Below, piece by piece: positions 25,701 through 34,900 of a stretch of 64,000 bases of DNA. Position 1 is the first letter of the stretch; every line of letters begins with the position of its first letter. Source of the stretch: Streptomyces paludis (GTDB taxonomy: Bacteria > Actinomycetota > Actinomycetes > Streptomycetales > Streptomycetaceae); contig NZ_CP031194.1 in assembly GCF_003344965.1 (NCBI RefSeq), positions 7,812,001-7,876,000 of the forward strand. The letters are read 5' to 3'. Made by a program: the position numbers and the translations under genes. Under the pieces are notes generated by a model. That model did no database searches. It was not told where the DNA came from and worked only from the letters and a program-made list of their open reading frames with translations.

Positions 25701-25850
25701 CGGCTCGACCAGCTCGGCCGGCAGCTGCGACAGGCCGCGACGGACGCGGCCGGCCCCAAGGACGAGATCGATGCCGACAAGATCAACTCAGTGTCGGTCG
25801 ACGAGCTGTTCACGATCATCGACGGCGAGCTGGGCATCTCCCAGGACTGA
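16743..25850 (+). CDS. Type I PKS: loading module (KS-Ser, AT, ACP) plus fully reducing module 1 (KS-AT-DH-ER-KR-ACP)
   Basis: About 3035 residues. The loading KS has DTASSSS, with Ser replacing the catalytic Cys (near residue 184), the KS-S decarboxylase type of nystatin/amphotericin loading modules. Its AT has GHSQGE (Ser near 621) and YASHSSQ, both methylmalonyl signatures, so the starter should be propionyl; the loading ACP Ser is in GFDSITA near 937. Module 1 starts near residue 992: KS Cys near 1163; AT with GHSVGE and HAYHS (malonyl); DH with HVIGGRILFP (His near 1888); ER near 2285-2590 with the NADPH motif HAGAGGVGMAA; KR with GGTGGLGS and Tyr near 2740; ACP Ser near 2907; C-terminal docking helices. 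A complete DH-ER-KR set yields a saturated pentanoyl unit, predicting a butyl side chain at the lactone carbon. The ATG at 16743 is chosen over the upstream GTG at 16704, which has no ribosome-binding site; the site for 16743 is also weak. Having the loading module and a reducing module in one protein differs from NysA and PimS0. Confidence 0.94.
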   Translation: MSEAGNENSEVIDPVVIVAGACRLPGGIDSPEALWRLLRDGEDVFGPFPADRGWNLDTLYDPDPAAPGRSYVHEGGFLPGAAEFDASFFGISPREAEAMHPQQRVLLEVVWEALERAGMDPTTLRDSVTGVFVGAEAHEYGPGLTNAHGAEGHLHTGTAGSVASGRVAYELGLRGPALTVDTASSSSLVALHLAVRSVRGGECERAIVGGVTVMPTPAAFIAFSRQRALSPDARPKPFGAAANGTAWSEGVGVLLVERLSTARAEGHQVLAVVRGSAINSDGASAGLTAPSEEAQREVVVAALADAGLDTCEVDAVEAHGTGTPLGDPIEARALLATYGQGRDRPLWLGSLKSNLGHTQAAAGVLGVIKMVQALRHGVLPATLRAEPPTPHVDWSSGAVALLTKRRDWTVGDAPRRCGVSSFGFSGTNAHVLLEEAPPVPPPVAREPETDTAAPPLVLSARSAASLRGQAAALVGLAADPRDLGLSLVTSRALFEHRAVVVDREALAVFARGEASPAVVEGVADVEGRTVFVFPGQGAQWSGMGARLLDESPVFAERIAECAAALSEFTDWSLEDVLRRAEGAPGLDRVDVVQPASFAMMVALAAMWRSRGVRPDAVVGHSQGEIAAAVVAGALSLEDGARVVALRSQAIARRLAGAGGMMSVPLPVEHVEPLLPADGSVQIAAVNGPGSVAVAGAPAALDTLFDTLTADGVRVRRIAVDYASHSSQVEDVQEELLALLAPVRPRTAEVPFYSTVTSEWLDTTLMDAGYWYRNLRNTVNFGPAVATLLGEGHRAFIECSPHPVLRIGINEVVEAAGVRAVVTGTLRRDEGGLDRVHRSLAEAFVRGVAVDWAGLYEGGRRMDLPTYAFDRRRYWTAGPGATAAPVREPEPVAVTGVPALDRAALLDTVRTQAATALGHSSTDAIDTSREFRALGFDSITAVDLSERLVVALGIRLPASVVYDHPTPDRLADYLFATVNGEGEETTATTAVADEPIAIVGMACRFPGGIAGPEDLWRVAAEGRCVAGEFPVDRGWDLDALFTPGSDGTPAVATRSGGFLPDAAAFDAEFFGISPREAMAMDPQQRLLLETAWEALERTGLDPTSLRGTRTGVFVGTFGGNYGSLLGRRDDSRGFVMTGTTPSVMSGRIAYMLGLEGPALTVDTACSSSLVALHLAAQALRAGECGLALVGGVTIMSTPDNFVEFTRQGGLAADGRCKSFSDTADGTGWSEGVGVLALERLSAARANGHHVLAVVRGSAINQDGASNGLTAPNGPSQQRVIRAALANSGLRPSEVDAVEAHGTGTRLGDPIEAEALLATYGRDRETPLLLGSLKSNIGHTQAAAGIAGVIKMVQAMRHGTLPRTLHVEQPSSHVDWSAGAVELLTETMPWPDTDRPRRAGVSSFGISGTNAHVVLEAAAPPEPAPETNGVLVPWVVSAPTSQALSTQAARVATASGGAADVALSLAGTRTRFAHRLAVIGRDGDALRASLTDLTHTVEGTVVQGKLAVLFTGQGAQRLGMGRGLYERFPAFVTAYDEVIAALGTEVRDVMWGLDAEELDRTGWTQPALFALEVALYRLVESWGVTPDVVGGHSVGEIAAAHVAGVLSLADAATLVRTRAGLMQALPEGGAMLAVEASMEEVCPLLVEGVSIAARNGPMSVVVAGAGEVVAAIRDSFTERGRRTRRLPVSHAYHSPLMDPMLAEFGETLADLTFHEPRIPFVSALTGRIDTPDNATYWVQHARQPVLFTDAVRALADAGVRTVLELGPDGTLSALVPDAVPDADIRAIPLLRRDRPEEDRAVTALTELHVRGTEVDWPAFLSDTGARTVDLPTYAFHHQRFWPDGGESGDVIGAGLDRAGHPLLGAVVRLADGDGVVLTGRLSAAVHPWLADHVIGGRILFPGTGFVELALRAGDEVGCGRLDELTLAVPLVLPEHGSVPVQVSVGVAEGGSHPVKVSSWTDGAWTLHATGSLTADTSVADTAFACGEWPPAGALALPVDGCYERLAGMDLAYGPAFRGVRAVWQRGTEVFAEVALPDVVAGRAGAFGLHPALLDAAVQVAFLGDVGVTPGALPFAWEGVSLPAAGAATLRVRLTPNGSGVAVTAADVLGKPVAVVESLTLRSAAAPVAARAYDSLFALDWSPLPRAELVGPPEAVDFAPATGDMAALARTAATRALKALQERISGGREEPLLFVTHGAVTGDDPASAAVWGLVRSAQTENPGRFLLLDLPEGGDLATAYGALVASGEPQGWVRDGVVHAPRLARLGANAGLLPPGGDAWRLDIPERGSIDDLALVPYPEAGRALSGRQVRVRVRAAGVNFRDVLNVLGMYPGDPGAPGAEGMGEVVEVGPEARGVRVGDRVMGLIVSAFGPLAVVDERLVTPVPAAWSDEAAATVPAVFLTAYHGLVDLAGLRGGERVLIHAGAGGVGMAAIQLARHLGAEVFATASEGKWDTLRALGVPDDHIASSRTLRFAETFGRVLGGRRIDVVLNSLAGEFIDASLGLLAAGGRFAEMGKTDLRDPADLPDVRYLPFDLMTVEPDRVAGMLVELGELFDAGALAPLPVRSWDVRRAGDAFRFMSHAKHIGKIALTMPAERATDGTVLITGGTGGLGSRLALHLARQGTVRMVLASRRGPTADGAAQLSEELAALGTEVRIVACDIADGDATRELVAGIPDLAMVVHTAGVLDDGVVGSLTPRRLATVLRAKADAAWNLHEATRDRPLADFVVFSSVMGVIGGAGQANYAAANAFIDALAAYRRSLGLPAISLAWGAWAPGVGMTATLSDADLARIARDGMTPLSMEQGMALFDVALAVDVPALVPMRLELSKLRMRSDVPAVLRGLAGAGRRATASNAPADAATLESRLVGMAPDEGVRLVLGVVRTEAAAVLGHGSPTAIEQSREFRQLGFDSLTGVELRNRLTTATGRRLPSTLLFDYPTPLAVAEHLRDELAPSAGPEAAEHGMPWDELDRLEAAVAAVGSTAEHTALADRLDQLGRQLRQAATDAAGPKDEIDADKINSVSVDELFTIIDGELGISQD

Positions 25851-25901
25851 GCCCCACCCGCCGCTCCCCCCCCGTTCGTTGATGGAGAAAGAGGACCTGC
25901 G

Positions 25902-28900
25902 ATGGATGACCACGGCCAGCAGGACAAGGTTGTCGAGTATCTGAGGCGTGTCACGGTCGACCTCCGCACTGCCCGCCAGCGCGTCGAGGAGCTGGAGCTG
26001 AAGGGACGCGAGCCGATCGCCGTGGTCGGCATGGCGTGCCGGTATCCGGGTGGCGTGCGCTCGCCGGAGGACCTGTGGCAGCTGGTCGTGGACGGCACCG
26101 ACGCGATTACCAAATTCCCTGCGGACCGCGGCTGGGACCTCGATGCCCTCTACGACGCGGACCCCGATCACCTGGGCACGTCGTACGCGCGGAGCGGCGG
26201 CTTCCTCCACGACGCCGGTAATTTTGACGCGGAGTTCTTCGGGATGAGCCCGCGGGAGGCCATGGCGACGGACGCGCAGCAGCGGCTGCTGCTGGAGACG
26301 TCGTGGGAGGCGCTGGAACGGGCGGGCGTCGACCCGGTGTCGCTGCGTGGCAGTCGCGTCGGCGTGTACGCGGGCGTGATGTACAGCGACTACCGGGAGC
26401 TGCTCGCCGACGACGGCTTCGAGGGCTACCGCACCAACGGCAGCCTGCCCAGTGTCGCCTCGGGCCGTGTGGCCTACTCGCTGGGGCTGGAGGGGCCTGC
26501 CGTCACCGTCGACACGGCGTGCTCATCGTCGCTGGTGACGCTGCACCTGGCCGCACAGGCGCTGCGCAACGGCGACTGCACGTTGGCGCTCGCCGGCGGC
26601 GTGACCGTGATGTCCACGCCGAGCACGTTCGTGGAGTTCTCGCGCCAGCGCGGTCTCTCGGAGGACGGCCGGTGCAAGGCGTTCTCCGACTCCGCGGACG
26701 GTACCGGCTGGGCCGAAGGCGTGGGCATGCTCGTACTGGAGCGGCTGTCGGACGCGGTGCGCAACGGGCATGAAGTGCTTGCGGTGGTGCGGGGTTCGGC
26801 GGTGAACCAGGATGGTGCGTCGAACGGTCTGACCGCCCCGAACGGTCCGTCGCAGCAGCGGGTCATCAAGCTGGCGCTGGCCAGTGCCGGGCTGAAGGCG
26901 TCCGAGGTGGATGTGGTGGAGGGGCACGGTACGGGCACGGCGTTGGGCGATCCGATCGAGGCGCAGGCGTTGCTGGCGACCTACGGCCGTGACCGGGAGA
27001 CTCCGTTGCTGCTGGGGTCGGTGAAGTCGAACATCGGTCACACGCAGGCGGCGGCGGGTGTTGCCGGTGTGATCAAGATGGTGATGGCGATGCGGCACGG
27101 TGTGGTGCCGAAGTCACTCCATGCCGGGACGCCTTCATCGCATGTGGACTGGTCGGCGGGGGCGGTGACGCTGGCGGCGGAGGCGAGTGCGTGGCCGGTG
27201 GTGGGGCGGCCGCGGCGGGCTGGGGTGTCGTCGTTCGGGATCTCCGGGACGAATGCACATACGATTCTGGAGCAGGCTCCGGTGATCGAGCCGCGTGTTG
27301 CGGTGCCGGACGATGCTGTGGTGCCGTGGGTGCTGTCCGGTCATTCACCGGTGGCGTTGCGTGCGCAGGTGGAGCGGTTGGCGGTGGGGCTGGCCGCGGG
27401 TGCGCATCCGGCGGATGTGGGTCTCACTTTGGCCGCCGGGCGGGCGCATCTTGAGCACCGGGCTGTGTTTGTGGGTCGTGATGGTGCTGATCTGGTGGGG
27501 AGGCTGACGGCTTGGCAGGGTTCCGGGTCGGTGGTGGGTGATGGTCGGTTGGGGGTTGTGTTTACGGGGCAGGGTTCGCAGCGGTTGGGGATGGGGCGTG
27601 GGTTGTATGAGCGTTTTCCGGTGTTTGCGGGGGCTTTTGATGCGGTGATGGTGGAGTTGGGTGGTGATGTTCGTGAGGTGATGTGGGGTGGTGATGGTGT
27701 TGAGTTGAGTCGGACGGGGTGGGCGCAGCCGGCGTTGTTTGCGTTGGAGGTTGCGTTGTTCCGGTTGGTGGAGTCGTGGGGTGTGCGGCCTGAGGTGGTT
27801 GCTGGGCATTCGTTGGGTGAGGTGGTGGCGGCGCATGTGGCGGGTGTGTTGTCGTTGGGTGATGCGTGTCGGTTGGTGCGGGCGCGGGCGCGGTTGATGG
27901 ATGGGTTGCCGGTGGGTGGTGCGATGCTGGCGGTTTCGGCGTCGGAGGCGGATGTGGTGGGGGTGTTGTCGGGTGGTGTGTGTGTTGCGGTGGTGAATGG
28001 GCCGGGGTCTGTTGTGGTGTCGGGTGATGTGGAGGGTGTGGAGGGTGTGGCGGAGCGGGCGGTGGAGTTGGGGTGGAAGTGCAGGCGGTTGTCGGTGTCG
28101 CATGCGTTTCATTCGCCGTTGATGGATCCGATGTTGGAGGAGTTTGCGGAGGTGGTGGGGGGGCTTGAGTTCTGTGAGCCGGTGTTGCGGTTGATGTCGG
28201 GTGATCCGGTGAATCCGGAGTATTGGGTTCGTCATGTGCGGGAGGCTGTGCGGTTCGGTGATGCGGTGCGGGGGATGGTGGACAGTGGTGTGGGGACGTT
28301 TCTGGAGTTGGGGCCGGACGGGACGTTGTCGGCGATGATCCAGGGGATGGCTGCCGTCACCACGGTTCCCGTGCTTCGCAAGGACCTGCCCGAGGAGGAG
28401 TCGGTCGTCACGGCGCTCGGAGCCCTGCACGCGGACGGTGTGGCGGTCGACTGGCCGGCGTTCTTCGGTCCCTTGCGCGCCGCCCGTGCGGATCTGCCCA
28501 CCTATGCCTTCCAGCACCACTGGTACTGGCCGGAACCTACCGACGGCGAGCCGGTCGCGACCGACCCTGTGGACACCGAGTTCTGGGACGCCATCGAGAG
28601 CGAGGACCTCGACGGCCTCGCCGCCGGCCTCGGCCTCACCGGCGAGGAACTGTCCGGCGTGGTACCGGCGCTCGCCGCCTGGCGCCGCCGTCGACGGACA
28701 GAACGCGACCTCGACGCCGTTCGCTACCGCGAAACGTGGACTCCGCTGACCGGAGCCGTCACCGGCACTCCGCGCGGCACATGGCTCGTGGTCGTGCCGG
28801 AAGACGCCGACGAGACCTGGGTGAGCCGGGTGGCCGGCGCGGCCGGTCCGGGCGCGATTCGCGTGAACACGCCCGCGATCGCCGACGCCGACACTCTCGC

Positions 28901-31900
28901 GGCGCAGCTGTCCATCGCCCAGGGTGCGGGATTCGCGGGTGTACTGTCCCTGCTGGCCGAGGACCCCGCCGGACTGGTTGCCACAGCCACGCTGATCCGC
29001 GCTCTCACCGGGCTCGGCAGCACAGCGCCCATCTGGGCGGTCACCCGCGGCGCCGTCGCCGCCGTCGAGGATGACGCTGTCGAGCACCCCGAGCACGCCG
29101 GTGTGTGGGGACTGGCCAGAGTGGCCGCGCTCGAGCATCCGGTCGGCTGGGGCGGCGTGGTCGATCTGCCGGCCGAACCGGACGAGGCTGCTCTCACACG
29201 TCTCGCCGCCCTGCTCGCGCATCCCGCGGGCGAGGAGGAAGTCGCCATCCGCAACGGAGGCTTCGCGCTCGGCCGACGGCTGACACCCGCGCCCGCCGGG
29301 GACGCGCGGGAGTGGACCCCGACCGGCACCGTCCTCATCACCGGCGGCACCGGCGCGCTCGGCGCGCGCGTGGCACGCAGGCTCGCGGAGCGTGGCGTCG
29401 CTCGCCTTGTGCTGGTGAGCCGCCGCGGTGACACCGCGCCGGGCGCGACCGAGCTGCGTGACGAACTGGCGGCCTCCGGCGTGGAGGTGGACCTTGTCGC
29501 GGCGGACACGGCCGACCGTGACGCCATGGCCGCCGTGCTCGCGGCGATCCCCGACGACGAGCCGCTGACGGGCGTCGTCCACGCGGCCGGCGTCCTCGAG
29601 GACGGCGTGCTCACCGGGTTGAGCGCCCAGCAGTTCGAGACGGTGTTCCGGGCCAAGGCCACCTCGGCGCTGGTGCTGGACGAACTGACCCGAGACCACG
29701 ACCTCTCCGTGTTCGCGCTCTTCTCTTCGGCGGCCGGTTCCGCCGGCAACCCCGGTCAGGCGAATTACGCCGCGGCGAACGCGGTCCTCGACGCCATCGC
29801 CCAGCGCCGTCACGCGCTGGGCCTGCCCGGCACCTCGCTGGCGTGGGGCGCGTGGGCAGGGGACGGCATGGCCGCGAGTGCGGCGGGCGTCGGCGCCGCC
29901 GCACTCGACCCGCAGCTTGCTTTGTCGGTTTTCGAACAGGCGGTCGTCGCGCCGGAACCCACGCTCACTGTGCTCGACGTGCGTCACCCCGACGTCCTGG
30001 CCACACTGCTCACGCCGCGGCCGCGGCGGCCGCTGTTGTCGGCACTGCCGGAAGCGCGCCGCTTCGCCGAATCCACCGCTGTCGCGGCCTCCGGACTGGC
30101 CGCCGAGCTGACAGCTCTCGACGAGGACCAGCGCCTCGCCAGGGTCGCGGACGTGGTGCGGCGCGCCGTGGCGGCGGTCCTGCACAGCCTGCCCGGCGGC
30201 GTCGTGCCCGACCGCGAGTTCAGTAAGCTGGGCTTCGACTCCCTCACCTCCGTAGAACTGCGCAACCGCCTCGTCGCGGTGACCGGACTCAGCCTGCCCG
30301 CGACTCTGCTCTACGACTACCCGACTCCGGCCGCGCTGGCCGAACTCCTGCTCACCGAACTGCTCGACGCCCCGGTGACCACCGTCACGGCACCGGCCGC
30401 CGCTATCACCGACGAGCCGATTGCCATCGTCGGTATGGCATGCCGCTTCCCTGACGGCATCGACTCCCCGGAGGCCCTCTGGGCGCTGCTGACCGAGGGC
30501 CGTGACGCCATCGGGCCCTTCCCCGCGGACCGCGGCTGGGACTTGGACGCCCTCGCCGGTGACCGTCCGGATCACAGCGCCACGCAACTGGGCGGCTTCC
30601 TGCACGACATCGCGGGCTTCGACGCGGAGTTCTTCGAGGTCTCCCCGAGGGAAGCCATGGCAATGGACCCGCAGCAGCGGCTGCTGCTGGAGACGTCGTG
30701 GGAGGCGCTGGAACGCGCGGGTATCGACCCGCTCTCCTTGCGCGGCGGCTCCGCGGGCGTGTTCGTCGGCACGAACGGTCAGGACTACGGCGGCGTGCTC
30801 GTCGGCTCCGAGGCCGGCCGCCAGGGCTACACCGGCACGGGTCTCGCCGCCAGTGTGCTCTCCGGCCGCCTCTCGTACGCGCTCGGTCTGGAAGGGCCGG
30901 CGGTCACGGTGGACACGGCGTGCTCGTCGTCGCTGGTGGCGCTGCACTGGGCGACGCAGGCGCTACGTGGCGGCGAGTGCTCGCTGGCGCTGGTCGGCGG
31001 CGTGACACTGATGACGACGCCGTGGCTGTTCGTGGAGTTCTCCCGGCAGGGCGGGCTGGCGCCGGACGGCCGGTGCAAGGCGTTCGCCGAGGACGCCGAC
31101 GGCACCGGGTGGTCCGAGGGTGTTGGCATGCTGGTGGTGGAGCGGTTGTCGGATGCGGTGCGCAATGGGCATGAAGTGCTTGCGGTGGTGCGGGGTTCGG
31201 CGGTGAACCAGGATGGTGCGTCGAATGGTCTGACGGCGCCGAATGGTCCGTCGCAGCAGCGGGTGATCCGTCAGGCGCTGGCCGGCGCCGGCCTCGAACC
31301 GTCCGAGGTGGATGTGGTGGAGGGGCATGGTACGGGTACGGCGTTGGGTGATCCGATCGAGGCGCAGGCGTTGTTGGCGGCCTATGGCCGTGGCCGGGAG
31401 ACTCCGTTGCTGCTGGGGTCGGTGAAGTCGAACATCGGTCATACGCAGGCGGCGGCGGGTGTTGCGGGTGTGATCAAGATGGTGATGGCGATGCGGCACG
31501 GTGTGGTGCCGCGGACTCTGCATGTGGACCGGCCTTCGTCGCATGTGGACTGGTCGGCGGGGGCGGTGACGCTGGCGGCGGAGGCGAGTGTGTGGCCGGT
31601 GGTGGGGCGGCCGCGGCGGGCTGGGGTGTCGTCGTTCGGGATTTCGGGGACGAATGTGCATACGATTCTGGAGCAGTACCCCGTCAGTCCGGTGGAGGTG
31701 GAGCCCGCTGACATCGTGGTGCCGTGGGTGGTGGCCGGCAAGACTGCGGCGGCTTTGCGGGAGCAGGTCTCCCGGGTCGTCGGCAGTGCGGGACATCCGC
31801 TGGACCTCGGTTATTCGCTGGCGACGAGTCGGTCGGCATTTGAGCACCGGGCTGTGCTCGTTGGTCGGACTCGTGGGGAGTTGGTGTCGTCTGTGGTTGA

Positions 31901-34900
31901 GTCGGTGGTGGGTGATGGTCGGTTGGGGGTTGTGTTTACGGGGCAGGGTTCGCAGCGGTTGGGGATGGGGCGTGGGTTGTATGAGCGTTTTCCGGTGTTT
32001 GCGGGGGCTTTTGATGCGGTGATGGTGGAGTTGGGTGGTGATGTTCGTGAGGTGATGTGGGGTGGTGATGGTGTTGAGTTGAGTCGGACGGGGTGGGCGC
32101 AGCCGGCGTTGTTTGCGTTGGAGGTTGCGTTGTTCCGGTTGGTGGAGTCGTGGGGTGTGCGGCCTGAGGTGGTTGCTGGGCATTCGTTGGGTGAGGTGGT
32201 GGCGGCGCATGTGGCGGGTGTGTTGTCGTTGGGTGATGCGTGTCGGTTGGTGCGGGCGCGGGCGCGGTTGATGGATGGGTTGCCGGTGGGTGGTGCGATG
32301 CTGGCGGTTTCGGCGTCGGAGGCGGATGTGGTGGGGGTGTTGTCGGGTGGTGTGTGTGTTGCGGTGGTGAATGGGCCGGGGTCTGTTGTGGTGTCGGGTG
32401 ATGTGGAGGGTGTGGAGGGTGTGGCGGAGCGGGCGGTGGAGTTGGGGTGGAAGTGCAGGCGGTTGTCGGTGTCGCATGCGTTTCATTCGCCGTTGATGGA
32501 TCCGATGTTGGAGGAGTTTGCGGAGGTGGTGGGGGGGCTTGAGTTCTGTGAGCCGGTGTTGCGGTTGATGTCGGGTGATCCGGTGAATCCGGAGTATTGG
32601 GTTCGTCATGTGCGGGAGGCTGTGCGGTTCGGTGATGCGGTGCGGGGGATGGTGGACAGTGGTGTGGGGACGTTTCTGGAGTTGGGGCCGGACGGGACGT
32701 TGTCGGCGATGATTCAGGATGTGGCTGAGGTGACGACGGTGCCGGTGTTGCGGCGTGGTCGGGATGAGGAGATGTCGGCGGTTTCGGCGTTGGGTGTGTT
32801 GCATGCTCATGGTGTGTCGGTGGATTGGGGGGCGTTCTTTGCGGGTTCGGGGGCGCGGCGGGTGGATCTGCCGACCTATGCGTTCCAGCGTGAACGGTTC
32901 TGGCCGGTCCGGACCGGTGTCACCGGCGACGTGTCCAATGCGGGCCTGGCGTCCGTTGAGCACCCGCTGCTCGGCGCGGCCGTAGCGCTCGCCGGCGCCG
33001 AGGCCACCGTGCTCACCGGGCGGCTGTCCGTGCGTTCCGTGCCGTGGCTGGCGGATCACGTTGTGCACGGCCAGGTCCTGTTCCCGGGCACCGGATTCGT
33101 CGAGCTGGCGCTGCGCGCCGGTGACGAGGTGGGACTCGACCGGATCGACGAGCTGACCCTGGCGGTCCCGCTCGTGCTGCCCGAGAACGGTGCGGTGCAC
33201 ATTCAGGTACGGGTGGACGGCTCCGCTTTCGGGGTGTTTTCCCGTCCCGAACACCATGAAGGTCACTGGACACAGCATGCGTTCGGCGTCCTCGCGGCCT
33301 CCGAAGTCACTACAGCCGACCTCTCCGAGTGGCCGCCGGCCGGCGCGGAGGCCGTAGCCCTGGACGGCTTCTACGAGCGGCTCGGCGGCCTCGGATTCGG
33401 CTACGGCCCGACGTTCCGCGGTCTCAGGGCCGCGTGGCGCCGCGGCCACGAGGTCTACGCGGAAGTCGCGCTGCCCGGAGACACCGCCGACCAGTGCGCC
33501 GCGTACGGCCTGCACCCGGCACTGCTCGACGCGGTTCTGCACGCGACGTCGCTGACCGGCGACGCTCATCGCAGTGTGCTCCCGTTCGCATGGGAGGGCG
33601 TGACCCTGCACGCGGCCGGTGCCGCCGCGCTGAGGGTGAAGCTGACCGGCAACCCCGCCAACGGAGTTACCATCACCGTCGCCGACGTGGCCGGGAACCC
33701 GGTCGCCACCGTCGACTCGCTCGTGTTCCGCGAGGTCACAGCGGACCAAATCGGACCGAGCACCGACGCGCTCTACCGGATCGACTGGTCGACACCGGTG
33801 CGCGCCGTCGACGAGCCGGTGACCGCCGTCGTGCTCGGTGACGATCCGAGTGGTGTCGCCGACCGGCTGCGGTCGGCAGGCGTCATGGTTTCCACCGCCG
33901 CCGACCTGGCTTCGCTCGGTGACGCCGCCGCCGACGCCGTTGTGGTGCCTCTTGCCGCGGACGGCGATGTGCTCGTCGGGACCCATGACCTCGCTGAGCG
34001 TGTGCTGGGCCTGCTCCAGCATCGGCTTGCGTCCCATGCGGCCGACGGCACGCGGCTGGTGTTCGTCGTCGACGGTGCCGACCTGACCGCGGCCGCGCTG
34101 TGCGGCCTCGTGCGGTCCGCCCAGACCGAGAATCCCGGCCGCTTCGTTCTCGTCGACACGGACCACGGACCGCTTCCGCTGGGCGCGGTCCTCGGCGTTG
34201 ACGAGCCCCAGGTGCGTGTGCGGGACGGCGAGGTCCGGGCCGCCCGGCTCGCCCGCCTCACCGCTCCGGCCGCCGGCACGGACTGGGACGCCGACGGCAC
34301 GGTCCTGATCACCGGTGGTACCGGCGGACTCGGCGCGGCTCTCGCACGGCACCTGGCCGCCGAGCGCGGCGTACGGCACCTGCTGCTGCTCAGCCGCCGC
34401 GGACCCGCCGCCGACGGCGTCGCCGAGCTGGTCGCCGATCTGGCGGAGCTTGGCGCGACCGCGACGGTCCTCGCCTGCGATGTCGAGGACCGGGAGGCCC
34501 TGGCGACGGCGCTCGGCGGTGTGCCGGCCGAGCACCCGCTACGCGCGGTCGTGCACGCCGCCGGCGTGCTGGACGACGGTGTCATCGACTCCCTCACTCC
34601 CGAGCGCCTCGCCGCGGTGCTGAGGGTGAAGGCGGACGGCGCCTGGCATCTGCACGAGCTGACCGCAGACCTCGACGCGTTCGTGCTCTTCTCCTCGGTC
34701 GCCGGCATCCTCGGCTCGGCCGGCCAGGGCAACTACGCGGCGGGCAACGCGTTCCTCGACGCACTCGCCGCGCACCGCCGAGCCCACGGGCTGCCGGGCC
34801 TGTCACTGGCCTGGGGCGCGTGGGCACCCGAGACCGGCATGACCGCCGGACTCACCGACGCCGACCGCGCCCGCCTGGCCCGGGAAGGCGTGCCACCGCT

